Below are positions 1 through 9,900 of a DNA stretch of 64,000 nt, piece by piece. The translations under genes and the position numbers were made by a program. The notes under the pieces were generated by a model. The model saw only the letters and a list, made by a program, of their open reading frames with translations. It had not been told where the DNA came from and did no database searches. Source of the stretch: Liolophura sinensis (taxonomy: Eukaryota; Mollusca; Polyplacophora; Chitonida; Chitonidae); contig NC_088305.1 in NCBI RefSeq assembly GCF_032854445.1, forward strand, positions 31,771,645-31,835,644. Direction: 5' to 3'. Numbering within the stretch: position 1 is the first letter of the stretch; each line of letters opens with the position of its first letter.

Positions 1-88
1 ATTGATTGAGTTGCCTTCAATAAATAAAGATATTGTTATTATTAGGCCCTTAAAGCCATGTCTGGCTAAGGCCAAACTGTCTTCTCAC

Positions 89-217
89 CTGTCGGTCGTA
101 GACGACCTGTACCTCCTCCAGGGCGCCAAACTTGGAGAAAACGTCCCTCAGCTCACGCTCCTGTGTGTACAGACTCAGCCCAAATATACCCAGACATCGT
201 GTCGGCTCTGGATTCTC
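89..217 (-). CDS. TRA2: TRA2 coding exon 6 (RRM, first half)
   Basis: 129 nt = 43 codons, acceptor TGTACCAG, donor GTGAGAAG. It encodes [20 protein letters not shown] followed by [23 protein letters not shown]. This is beta strand 1 with RNP2, helix 1 and strand 2 of the TRA2 RRM. RNP1 (normally RGFAFVYF) would be in the next exon, outside the window. Confidence 0.95.
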
Positions 218-3200
218 CTGGTACACAAAAATACATCTGTAAATGTAAGCAGCTTATCCTTGTGAGGGTGTTCAGGAATTGTTCACAAGATTACTCAGAG
301 ACTGCACAGGTAAACACAGGTAGCCAACAGTCCACAGAAGATCTTGTCAGACTATAAGGGACAAGGAAACTTATGTGATATTCCAGCAAACACAGACCCT
401 AACACCAAAGACTGAAATATTAACCCAGCATCACAGGTATCAATCTCAAATTCTTCACAAATTTCATTTAGATTCTTATTTATGCCATTTATTTAACTGC
501 TGTTCAATGACATACTGAAGAATTTTTTTTACATGTACAAGGCAGTCAACTTAATGAGTAGAAGAAACTGGAATGTCTGGCGGAAAAACCACAGCCATTC
601 GGCAGGTGACTCAAAGCTTTTCCCACAGGTTACTTAATACACTGCACATGTACATGCCACACTGGTGGACAACATGTGGTCTCCCTGCAAATGCAAGAAT
701 GGCCACAAGACAGGTATCAACCAACTTTATAACCAAGGACCCAAAAATATTGAAGAAAGGCAGTCCAGCAATTGCTGTATAAGGTTGGAGTTGAACTAGC
801 AACAAATGTACCAACAATTGGGAGTCCCTCGCCTTACCAATATGCCAGGCCCTGCTCCCCTTAATGGGGTTTTATACTGAAAAATTTGCTCCAACATTCT
901 TCTGTTCTGGCAAGCAATACATATGCAAATTATCACATGGCCTAATTTCTCAATCTTTTGGGTAAGAAAGAGCATCTTTTAGTGTAATTTATGTGCATTT
1001 TTACTTACAATTTGGAGACAAAACTACTTGGCTTGACCACATTCAGGGCATAAAAATAATTTTATCAGGTTCAACAGAATAATGCCCTCAGAATATGCCT
1101 TGTGGAAAGATCTTCAGAAATGTGGCAAATGTTGAGACACTGCACTAGACCATGTCATAAAGATGTCCTCTCACCCTGTTTCCCTGGTGTCTGCGTCGGC
1201 CAGACATGGGTGATCGGCTATGGCTGCGGTAATACCCTCTCCTCCTGTCACTGTACCCATCACGCCGCCTGTACTCGTTGCTGAAACACACACGGCAAAA
1301 CACAATTATCAAAGGCTTCCAAAAACTGAGCTATGGAAAGTTCTACGTCGCATTGTTAACCTCATTGGAATGAGGCAGACACTGGGATGAAAAAGAGGAA
1401 ACTTTACATCATACACATAATTTGGACGTTTTTAGTATTACTAAATTAAATTATCACTCGTACGCATAATATTTATAAGAGGCAAAATGATTCTGAAGTT
1501 AGGAAAGGTGACCTACATTTTACCAACTTTAATACTGATTTTGAACCACTGCATATGCAAAGATGAGGTTGATCATTTGTGAAACGTATCTATTTCGAAT
1601 ATTGGAAAATAATAGCAAAAATATGACTGGATTTGAACTTATCGGCTGGTATAATCTCTTAAAGTTTATGAGACCTTCTGGGATCCTGAGGCAATACATA
1701 CATGCAATGCATAAGCAATTTTCACAAGGCTGTGTGTGTGTGTAGCAAATACTTCAATCCCGATGAGCCTTGGTAGCCTCCAAAAATAAATGACAAATGC
1801 ACATTTAAATAAATGCTTTCTCATGTTGTATAACATGGTAATCTACACTAAGTTTCACTATGGAAGTCCTACCTTCTGCTGCGAGAGCTGAAAACAGAAG
1901 GGAAAGAAGAAACATAAATTTGGCAGCTTACTGTAAGTCAGCATCACAAACTGTAAAAACTATACAAATAATTTAACATGACATCTTGTATAGTCAGCAT
2001 GTGAACTGAATTCTAAATAATCACAACAATATAAAAGTGCAACTTTCAGTTTAATTTATGCGCATTTTTAACTTGATTTTGGAGACAAAAAACACCATTG
2101 TTTGGATCAGCAAATTTCAGGGCTTCACAAAAAGTATAATTTTATCAGTCTACACCCAATATTACCTTCAGAATATGCCTGAATGAACACTTTAAAGACA
2201 TGCGAACATATTGAAGAATTACATTATTTACCATGATCAAACTGATGCTACTGTGTAACACCCTGTAACCTAAAATCAATAAATGGCCCAAAATTTCCCT
2301 TCCACTCTATTATACCTAAACTGCCATTGGTTTGGTTAATGGTATACTCTTCAGGTGCTGATTTCATGAAGCCAAATCTGTCTTAAATCAGAATTTGAAA
2401 CAATTTCAGCTTGTTTTTTTTAAAAATTAAGAATACCTCATCAATGTTGTCTTCAAATGATCAGTCAAAATTCCAATACCAAAATTTATGCACTGTGAAT
2501 TAAGCATTAAGTTGTTGCCTTAAGTTAGAAATGGCTTCGAGGAAACAGCCCCAGAAACAGAAAAAAGCAAGAAATGAAGACCAGCATATAGAAAGTTAGT
2601 GATAAATTCCTGCCATATTCCTCTACAGAGGCTATACTGAGATTTTTGGCAAAAAATGCATATTCCCTAATCAAATCATTATGTCTTGACAAAGATTTAC
2701 AAAAAGCTAAAATTAATGCCCAAAATTTTGTGAAAAATAATTATATGGGCTACCCTAAAATAACAGCCAAAATTTGATTGGATTTGCAATGATTGATATT
2801 TTTTGGTAAAAATCTCTGATATGGCCATTTTAATATTGTGAGTGTTGAGAAATGTCTATGTGATGTACAGCACGTACTGTCTGCTGCGGCGCCTGTACCG
2901 GCTGCGATTCCTCGAGCCTGATCTAGAGCGAGAGTGATGGTGACGCCTCCGTCTACTGTAACTCCGGGACCTGCCAGGACACAAAAGTTTATCTTTAGTG
3001 AATTTTTAACATGGTGATCTTCACTGACCTGAAAAACTGGGCCGTTCTCACCACAGAGAAATCAGCCAAAATCTGTTGTACATACAGCTATACAGTTTAC
3101 ACAAATTTTATTAAAATATCATCAATATGAAGCCGCTATCCACCATGGAATATTTTTACATTGTGAAGTAACACACATCATTTATTATTTTACCACAGGG

Positions 3201-6200
3201 ATATACATGTAGTACTGAAGTGCCAGGAACAATTATGTAATAAGGGTGCTGTAATCTACAACTGACCAGGCCAGACAATGCAAAGCTTAAACCTGGCAAT
3301 TCTCATCACAGTCTGAAAGCAAGAGTCCCAAATCGTCTGTGAAGAACAGAAAGCTTGCAATACTAAAGGCATCAAACCTTGATCTGGAGTAGGAGCGTCT
3401 GTATCTGCGACCTCGAGACCTGGATCGTGAGCGGGAAGGGGACCGTGAGTACGATCGTGATCGCTTGGACTTTGACATCTTCGAGTGTTTGGATCCTTCT
3501 GATGGAGGTGATCCCCTGGATTCCATTGAAGGGGAGCGAGATCGGCTGACCTGTAGGAAGAGGAAACGGTCAACGTTTGGTTTATTCAAAGGATTGTTTC
3601 CATCATCCTCCACATAATTTCATTTAAATGAGAGAGGTCTAACCATCAAAATAACAACTGAAGAGCATTAACTTTTAGCATTAACATAAAGACTGGTGCA
3701 TGTACATCTAAATGTGACTCGTGGATGATTTTAAAATTGTGCCATTCACTGAGACACTGTGAATACGTATCTCTGAAATAAAGCGTACTGCACAAATCCA
3801 AATGTTAACATGCCCGAAAAACATTCTCCACTTGATATAACCACTGTACTGGCTGGTCACAAAAACATCATAGTTTTCTGGATGTTTATAATGCCACAAA
3901 TTGGCTGGAAGAAAATCAGAAAGACAGCCACATTACTTCCAAAATGCCTGCACTCAGATGCAGAGACCACCGTAAACTATTTGGCTTTTCAAAAATGTTG
4001 GCATAGATCCGCTCTGTACTACTTAAGTTCTAATAATAATGTGACAACAAAATTATGAGTTAAATATTATCGTTTGATGAGGGCTGTAAACTGTAAATGT
4101 AGTAGGAGTGTGTCCTTTTATTCAGGATACTTTCTCAGAAATATTGATGAACTAATGATGTCAGAATTAGCATGACTAGAAACCAGATTGCATGTTTAGA
4201 CATCAACACTTGTCAGACAGTAGTTGGTTTACCAGTTTCAACGCATTTCTGCTTTAGTTCACGCCACGACAGAATGCCTAATGACCTCAAGACCAATATT
4301 TTTTAAATTACTCTGCAAATATGATCTGTTCACAATTGATTTCACTTTTAGTTAGGCTAAATTTTGCAGTTTTGAAGGTCTAATAGGTCATTCACCAGAA
4401 ATGGTTGAACAAGAATAACAGTAGTCAATCTAGATGGACACAGTACGCTCTTTTAAAATCCTGACATTCATCGTAACACCGAGTCCATGGGTGCCTCTCA
4501 ACAAACATGGCGTTGAATTAAACCTCCCATCTTCTTCCCACTCATGACAATCTAACTCACCTCCTTTGCTCATTTATAATGTATGTAATTTTCCGTGGAA
4601 TCTCTAACACTATCCTTGTAATTTACAACCCTCGCTAATGAAACTACTGAGCTTGCTGCCCTGGGGTCATATTGGCTTTTTATTTTTTGGCTTTTTTGGG
4701 GGGAGAGGGGTGGAGGGGAGATATGCATTCCCCATATTGTAAACTCCAAAGGTAAATCGCATAAACTGTCCAATGTTTTTCGAATTCTGGCAGTACACAT
4801 TATTCCCAATTTCATGCCTAAATTTGTAATCTTTGAAGTAAAAAAATCTGCAAACAAGACAAAAGTCAACATTAAAAATTTAAAACTGGTTTTCAGTCAG
4901 TGTTTGTAATGCATGTAGTGAGAAATCGGTCTCTGGAGTGCATTATTTTGAGTTTACACACATGTACTGTTGTACATGAAGACCTGTATGTAAATACGTT
5001 AACCTTTTGTTCGAGCAGATATCCAAAATTCATTTCTGTCGCTCTTTCTATTTATTTTGTAAAAAGATACAAAAATATACAAAGCTTGTCCCTTGGTCCC
5101 AAAGCCGAAGTGAGAAAGTGATATGATGCATGATTTCATCTTGGATGTTTGTTCGTCCTGTAAACCTAGTTGGTGTGGCTGTCACAAACATGTAGTTCAA
5201 GTGAGACGCGACAGGACAAGTCACCGTCGGAAATGGGCATTGCATATCACATAGTACAACACTTCCGGTGCTCAGTCAGGTCACAGGCACGTGCTAGGGT
5301 TACAGATTGCCATAACTAGGTCAGCGATACCAGCAGTGATCTTTTACATCAGGACCAGCTACGAAATGACACCCAGCTGTCCAATGACAATTCAGAGCAG
5401 TTTACAGCTTTACTTTGCTGTGGATAAGCTTGATAAGCCAGCAGTATGTGAACAAATACCTGCCGGAGCTCCACTGACTACCAGCTTGAAATGAAAACCC
5501 TGCCACTGCAGTCTGCAATAATTACTTCAACCTTCTTAATTCAAAGGCATAAACAAAACTTTGTATTTTTAGTTCAGATAAGCTTAGGTGTCATAGGCTT
5601 GGATTTCAAGGAGACCAATTTCATCGAGTAGTAGTTTGGAAATGTGCGGCAATTGTTTTGAGAGGCAACGATGGGCAGTATTAAGATGAATGTCAGAATT
5701 TAAACACTGCACGAGTCCATCTAGAAAACAGGAGCTGACTGTGATCCAACAATAGTTTGATCCCTTTTTCCTTTGCAGATTGACAAATTTTCACATAAGG
5801 AACTCACTACACAACGTCTAAAGGAGGATAGGAGAATACCCATTGTTTTCGGAAAGGTCATCTGTTGGACTTTGCACCATTAGCATACAACGTGTGATTC
5901 AAAACGTGTGCAAAAGCCAAGTTGAGGTAGCCCGAGTCCTTGGTCTAAGTGTGGCTTATATGTACTGAAACGCGGTGACCGATGGCAACCCTTGGTGCGA
6001 GTGTTATGTGGACCCAAATCCGGTATAATGTTTACAAAGAGCTACCCCCTCATTCAATAAAGATGCATGCGCATTAGATTTGTCCTGAATACACATAAAG
6101 TTTGTCCATTCTGAAAGCTAAAATATTTACGCACATTTTGCCACAATCATTACTTGCCTTTACACCCTCAATCTCCTGTAAATCTTAGCCTAAGTCGAGA

Positions 6201-6811
6201 ACGTGCTTGTAGTTAGCAGGTCCTGCACACATGTGAATTATCTTGGATTTAACAGGTCTAAAGGCTACAGAAATTGGCAAAAATTGGCAGAGGAACAGAA
6301 AATGTCTTGGTGAATAAATTTTAGTGGAGTTGTGCCCGATAAATGCATGTATTGGTTCATTTGGCACAGATTTTTGTGGCACAGAGTTTCTACGCGCTCA
6401 GCTTTGTTTTTAAATACCATTATTTTAACCTGGATGACTCCTCGGCTGTGATCTACGACTAACCCCAAATTAAAAGATCTCAGCCGAGATCCTTGGCTAA
6501 AGTTGAGGTTGCTATCACATGGTAAAGTGATGTCAATTCATTAAAGAAGAAACTTTTCACAATGAGCGTCTAAAATATCTATCTATTCGTTCTTTTCAGA
6601 CCTTAATTGAAGCTTCTCCCCATAAATCTTACAAAGGAGATACTCAAAAAGATTACCTCACTTCACAACTTCACGCAGATGTTGCCAACCGATAAATGAA
6701 ATGTACGGTAAGGGTAAATGTAATTGGTTATTTGGTTCAAACCTTCTGATCAATTCGAAAACACTGAACTCTTACATAAACTATGGCTAATCTCACCTCT
6801 CTGTCACTCAT
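89..6811 (-). CDS. TRA2: Transformer-2 (TRA2) splicing regulator, 5' six coding exons (gene continues off left edge)
   Basis: Nuclear SR-like protein that binds GAA-rich exonic enhancers and activates exon inclusion. Six coding exons (6797-6811, 3378-3550, 2878-2970, 1873-1887, 1175-1280, 89-217) join with consistent phases (0,2,2,2,0,0), all with GT-AG borders on the minus strand. They encode about 177 residues: start MSDRE, an Arg/Ser-rich N-terminal RS1 region (residues about 6-130), the linker [15 protein letters not shown], then the start of an RRM with RNP2-like [10 protein letters not shown] and helix 1 [16 protein letters not shown]. This order (RS1, linker, RRM) and the MSGRRRH..GN..NPEP..CLG..GLS signature are typical of metazoan TRA2. 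The rest of the RRM, the Gly linker and RS2 lie off the left edge. The gene is divergently paired with ICE2. It cannot be assigned to a TRA2A- or TRA2B-like paralogue. Confidence 0.93.
218..1174 (-). other. TRA2 intron 5
   Basis: About 960 bases between the RRM exon and the linker exon. No open frame with coding character, no tandem array and no clear SINE seen. Confidence 0.75.
1175..1280 (-). CDS. TRA2: TRA2 coding exon 5 (end of RS1 and linker)
   Basis: 106 nt, acceptor TGTGTTTCAG, donor GTGAGAGG. It encodes [17 protein letters not shown] and then [18 protein letters not shown], the strongly conserved stretch that precedes the TRA2 RRM. It ends in phase 0 at the exon border found just before the RRM. 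Confidence 0.93.
1281..2877 (-). other. TRA2 introns 3 and 4 around the microexon
   Basis: Two AT-rich introns (1281-1872 and 1888-2877). They contain a similar sentence twice, near 940-1100 and near 2040-2190 (TTTATG.GCATTTTTA, then TTTGGAGACAAA and AGAATATGCCT). This looks like an old duplication of intron sequence across exons. No gene seen. Confidence 0.6.
1873..1887 (-). CDS. TRA2: TRA2 15-nt microexon
   Basis: CTCTCGCAGCAGAAG lies between the acceptor TGTTTTCAG and the donor GTAGGACT on the minus strand. In phase it completes His and adds Ser-Arg-Ser-Arg before the codon split with the next exon. Its 15 nt keep the frame whether it is included or skipped. The phases of both neighbouring exons (2 out, 1 base in) require either this exon or direct joining, and both give an open frame. 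Confidence 0.72.
2878..2970 (-). CDS. TRA2: TRA2 coding exon 3 (RS1 domain)
   Basis: 93 nt, acceptor TGTCCTGGCAG, donor GTACGTGC, phase 2 on both sides. It encodes Ser/Arg/His-rich sequence ([17 protein letters not shown], then [10 protein letters not shown]) that continues RS1. Being a multiple of three with equal phases, it could be skipped without a frameshift. Confidence 0.9.
3378..3550 (-). CDS. TRA2: TRA2 coding exon 2 (RS1 domain)
   Basis: 173 nt, phase 0 in and 2 out. The acceptor is CTTCCTACAG and the donor GTTTGATG is rather weak. It encodes a Ser/Arg-rich stretch with [12 protein letters not shown], then [23 protein letters not shown]-type repeats cut into dipeptides, forming the first part of the RS1 domain. 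RS dipeptides are phosphorylated in known TRA2 and SR proteins and drive protein-protein contacts. Confidence 0.92.
3551..6796 (-). other. TRA2 intron 1
   Basis: A 3.2-kb AT-rich intron between the five-codon first exon and the RS1 exon. Apart from the candidate cassette exon at 4561-4847 I see no gene, no tandem repeat and no full SINE. Confidence 0.7.
4561..4847 (-). other. Possible TRA2 poison (stop-containing) cassette exon in intron 1
   Basis: On the minus strand a strong acceptor (TTTTGTCTTGTTTGCAG) and a strong donor (GGAG then GTGAGTTAG) bracket 287 nt in the 3.2-kb first intron. Joined to exon 1 (MSDRE) in phase 0 it would add nine residues and then reach TAG. A purine-rich GGGAAGAAGATGGGAGG lies just past the donor. 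Vertebrate TRA2 genes autoregulate through a poison exon in the same relative place. This candidate is inferred from splice-site pattern only. Confidence 0.35.
6797..6811 (-). CDS. TRA2: TRA2 coding exon 1 (start codon)
   Basis: Fifteen coding bases, ATG AGT GAC AGA GAG (MSDRE), followed directly by the donor GTGAGATT. The start was chosen because MSD.E is the usual TRA2 N-terminus and the exon joins exon 2 ([11 protein letters not shown]) in phase 0. The 5' UTR must lie at higher coordinates and would overlap the ICE2 start region. Confidence 0.85.
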
Positions 6812-6895
6812 TTTTAAACCGTCTGATCAACTGGGAATTAAGAAAACGTATTTCGCGTAACCAAGGAAGGCCACTTTGTGTCCCTTTGAACGAAA
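6812..6895. promoter_or_regulatory. Head-to-head TRA2/ICE2 promoter region
   Basis: Only 84 bp separate the two putative start codons, so the core promoters and 5' UTRs must overlap or be very short. The stretch includes a CpG-bearing patch (ACGTATTTCGCG) and an adjacent AAAATGGCGGC at 6893-6903 that fits the YY1 consensus AANATGGCGGC and also contains the proposed ICE2 ATG. No TATA box is evident. Function is inferred from gene layout. Confidence 0.5.
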
Positions 6896-6960
6896 ATGGC
6901 GGCAGGAAACACCGGATGTACGGTAGATCAGTCTATTTTTAACAGGAATTTAGATGTTAC
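6896..6960 (+). CDS. ICE2: ICE2 exon 1 (proposed start)
   Basis: ATG GCG GCA begins a 65-nt coding exon (MAAGNTGCTVDQ, then NRNLDV) that joins exon 2 in phase 2 through the weak donor GTGTTG. An alternative donor at 6923 (GTAGAT) looks better but leaves the wrong phase and hits a stop in exon 2. The resulting NLDVTNVPPINGTSVFF resembles the N-terminal block of the human protein. Confidence 0.5.
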
Positions 6961-9900
6961 GTGTTGTTTTTATATTTTAAAATACTTCTAAAATTTCAAA
7001 TATTCAATGAATTAATATATGACATTTTCAATTTTTTATGTAACAGTAGATGTTTTCGTTGCAAAAAGCTTGTAAGCAAAAATATTAAAAAGTTTTTCTT
7101 CGATTTTAATTTGCTCTTATACCCCCTAATACTTCTTTGGTTTAGTATATTCCATTCAAGGGGAGACAATCAGTGCTACATGTGCTCTCACGTGGAAAAC
7201 GAACATGAAACGATTTGATGATGGTTGAATGTCAAGAGTTGAACTGGTGAGACTTGTTCCGAGGAACTGTTGGGCAATGTTTTTATTTGAAGCTGTTCCT
7301 GTGTGCAAGCCAGATCAGAGAGAGAGAGAGAGACCAATACTACAGACACACTGCCATTTCATTCCCACTGCAGAATGTGCCGTAGCTATTTATGCAATAT
7401 ATTTATTTATTAACATGAAGCATGTCTGGGCTTTGAAGAGGGGAGAATATTTTCCCGGAATTTTCATGGTTTAGTGCCAAAGTCCTTTGGGAAAAAAGTC
7501 CACAGAACAGAAGCCCACAGCACATAAATATAACAGAAATGATTAAAAATAGATGTTAATGTTTATTTTATTTCAAATCAATTGAACTACCTCAAGGTAA
7601 CAAATAGGATAACCAGTTACAACAGTCTGTACTTTTTCCTTATCCAGTCAATGTTTATTCAACTCCTTCTGTGTCAAGGTGATACCAGAAAACTGAATTA
7701 TGGGAATTAGTCATGTAAATTGCAAGAGGAAAGAATTACTGTGGAATTCTACATGTAATTCAAGTTAATTGTAATACAAGGCAGGTATTTGGAAAGCTGT
7801 AATAAAACCGTCAAAAAATGGTGCTATATAAAAATGTGTTAGTCAACATAATATAATATAAGATAATGAAATGATTTGTTTTTATTTTGTAATATTCTGC
7901 TAAGGGTGTGCTCTAAAATATATAGTAAAGTTTCCTAGCTTTCTACTTGGGGCCCCAAGATGACTTCAAACTACAGTTTTCCCAAGACCCCAGTGGTCAG
8001 TCCAGGAATTATGTAGCCTGCATTTGGTCAATTCCAAGTAACTTGTTCACTTATGCTAATTTTTTGAACCTGAATCCTGCTATATAAATTGTGTACTGTC
8101 TAAAAGAAAAAGGTATGTTCACATAACTGATCCAGGAGTGTTCCAAAAAATACTTTTGAAGACAGAGTAGTCCCTGCAATGAGGACTGATATTGGGGGTG
8201 CTAAGTTCAAGAAATTCACTAAAATTCAAACACCGGGTTATACAAGACACTTGTGCGTATATTTCCAAACATTTGTCACTTTGTTTTAGGTCTGTTTGTG
8301 TAATCAATCTCTGCTGCAACACCTTCTGTTAGTAGCTAATCTATCACAGATCACATGGTCTGTCCTGTTCAGTCAGCTCATTTGCATGAGAGCTAATTAA
8401 AATTTAGTGTAAATATTAACAACACTTTGAAATTACTTCTTGTTGCTACCGATCATTTAGAACATATAAAGTATGCTACCTGTATATTTCATGACACAAT
8501 CTTCATTGAAGTTTTAATAGCTATCATATATTCACTGAAGGTCCCACATGATATTCTGAGTTCGACTGTACTGATTCATACACAGTATTCACTCATCTAA
8601 TCTTCATCCACAAAATTAAGGCTCAGTCTTACAGGAAATCACAGGATCTGTAAAGATGTCAAAGTGATGCGCCAACAATGATTTTTGTCTGTAGCATCCA
8701 TCGCACTATACAAATTAACCTCTACTATGAATGGTTGATATCCCTGACTAACTTTGGCTCTCTTGATATATTCCCAGGCCATTTCTTACTGTGGTAAGAA
8801 TAGCAGTGTCTTTAAAATATTTAACTGTGTATTTGATACCTGAATAATAAAATCAAAATAATATTTATTTATGTATTTATTTGATTTGTGTTTTACGTCG
8901 TACTGAAGAATATTGCACTTATACGACAGCAGCCAGCATTATGGTGGGAGGAGACCAGGCTTAAAATAATAAAAAAATTTTTTTTTACATTTCCTTTAAA
9001 AGCATAAGCGTTATTTTAGCCATCCTTTAAGTAAGCACACCTGTACATATCATCATAGTTTATATGGTACCTAGCGATATAATGCTTGAATGAAACAAAT
9101 TTGATTAAACATAAATATATAGGCTATATCTAACATGTGTGACTGACATTTTTTTTCCAAATTTAGGAATGTGCCGCCCATCAATGGAACGTCTGTATTT
9201 TTTACACCTGAAAGTTTTGAGCGCTTTAGTTACACGCGGACATATGATGACGACTCTGACTTTGAGGCTTTTCTACGGAGAAAGAATGAAGAGCTAACTG
9301 GGGGCTTACAGAGTCGAGATCAGGGCAGTAGCAAAGCACATCAGGATGGCAGTGCGCTTGAGAAGCGCTTCCCTGTGTCAACGGGCCAAGGACATGAGCA
9401 CGGACAGGGGAAGAAATTGGCTGATGAGAAAGCATCAGGTGTGTCGAAGGCAGGGTAGGTGTCAGGAGCCACAGTGAAGAGAGAGATGTATAGATGTATT
9501 TTGACCACTAGATATCACAGTAGTTGGAGTCAGTGCATTGAGATTTTTGTGGCGGCTCCTGCACATACGTGAAATAACTGAGAGCTGATAAAGAAAACAG
9601 AGTGTAATATGTTAGTGAGGCATTCTTGAATATGAAGCCTCTTTAGCTGAGTGCTTAGCGCCCTCAGTGGCTGAGTGTTCAGTGCCCTCAGTGGCTGAGT
9701 GTTCAGTGCCCTCAGTGGCTGAGTGTTCAGTGCCCTCAGTGGCTGAGGGCTTAGTGCCCTCAGTGGCTGAGTGCTTAGCACCCTCAGTGGCTGAGTGTTT
9801 AGTGTCCTCAGTCGCTGAGTACTTATTTTCCTCAGTGGCTGAGTGCTTAATGTCTTCAGTGGCTGAGTGTTTAGTGTCCTCAGTGGCTGAGTGCTTAGTG

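Noticed and set aside
6724-7474. Small plus-strand frames near the promoter as separate genes
   Set aside because: No homology or coding bias; they overlap TRA2 exon 1, ICE2 exon 1 and ICE2 intron 1.
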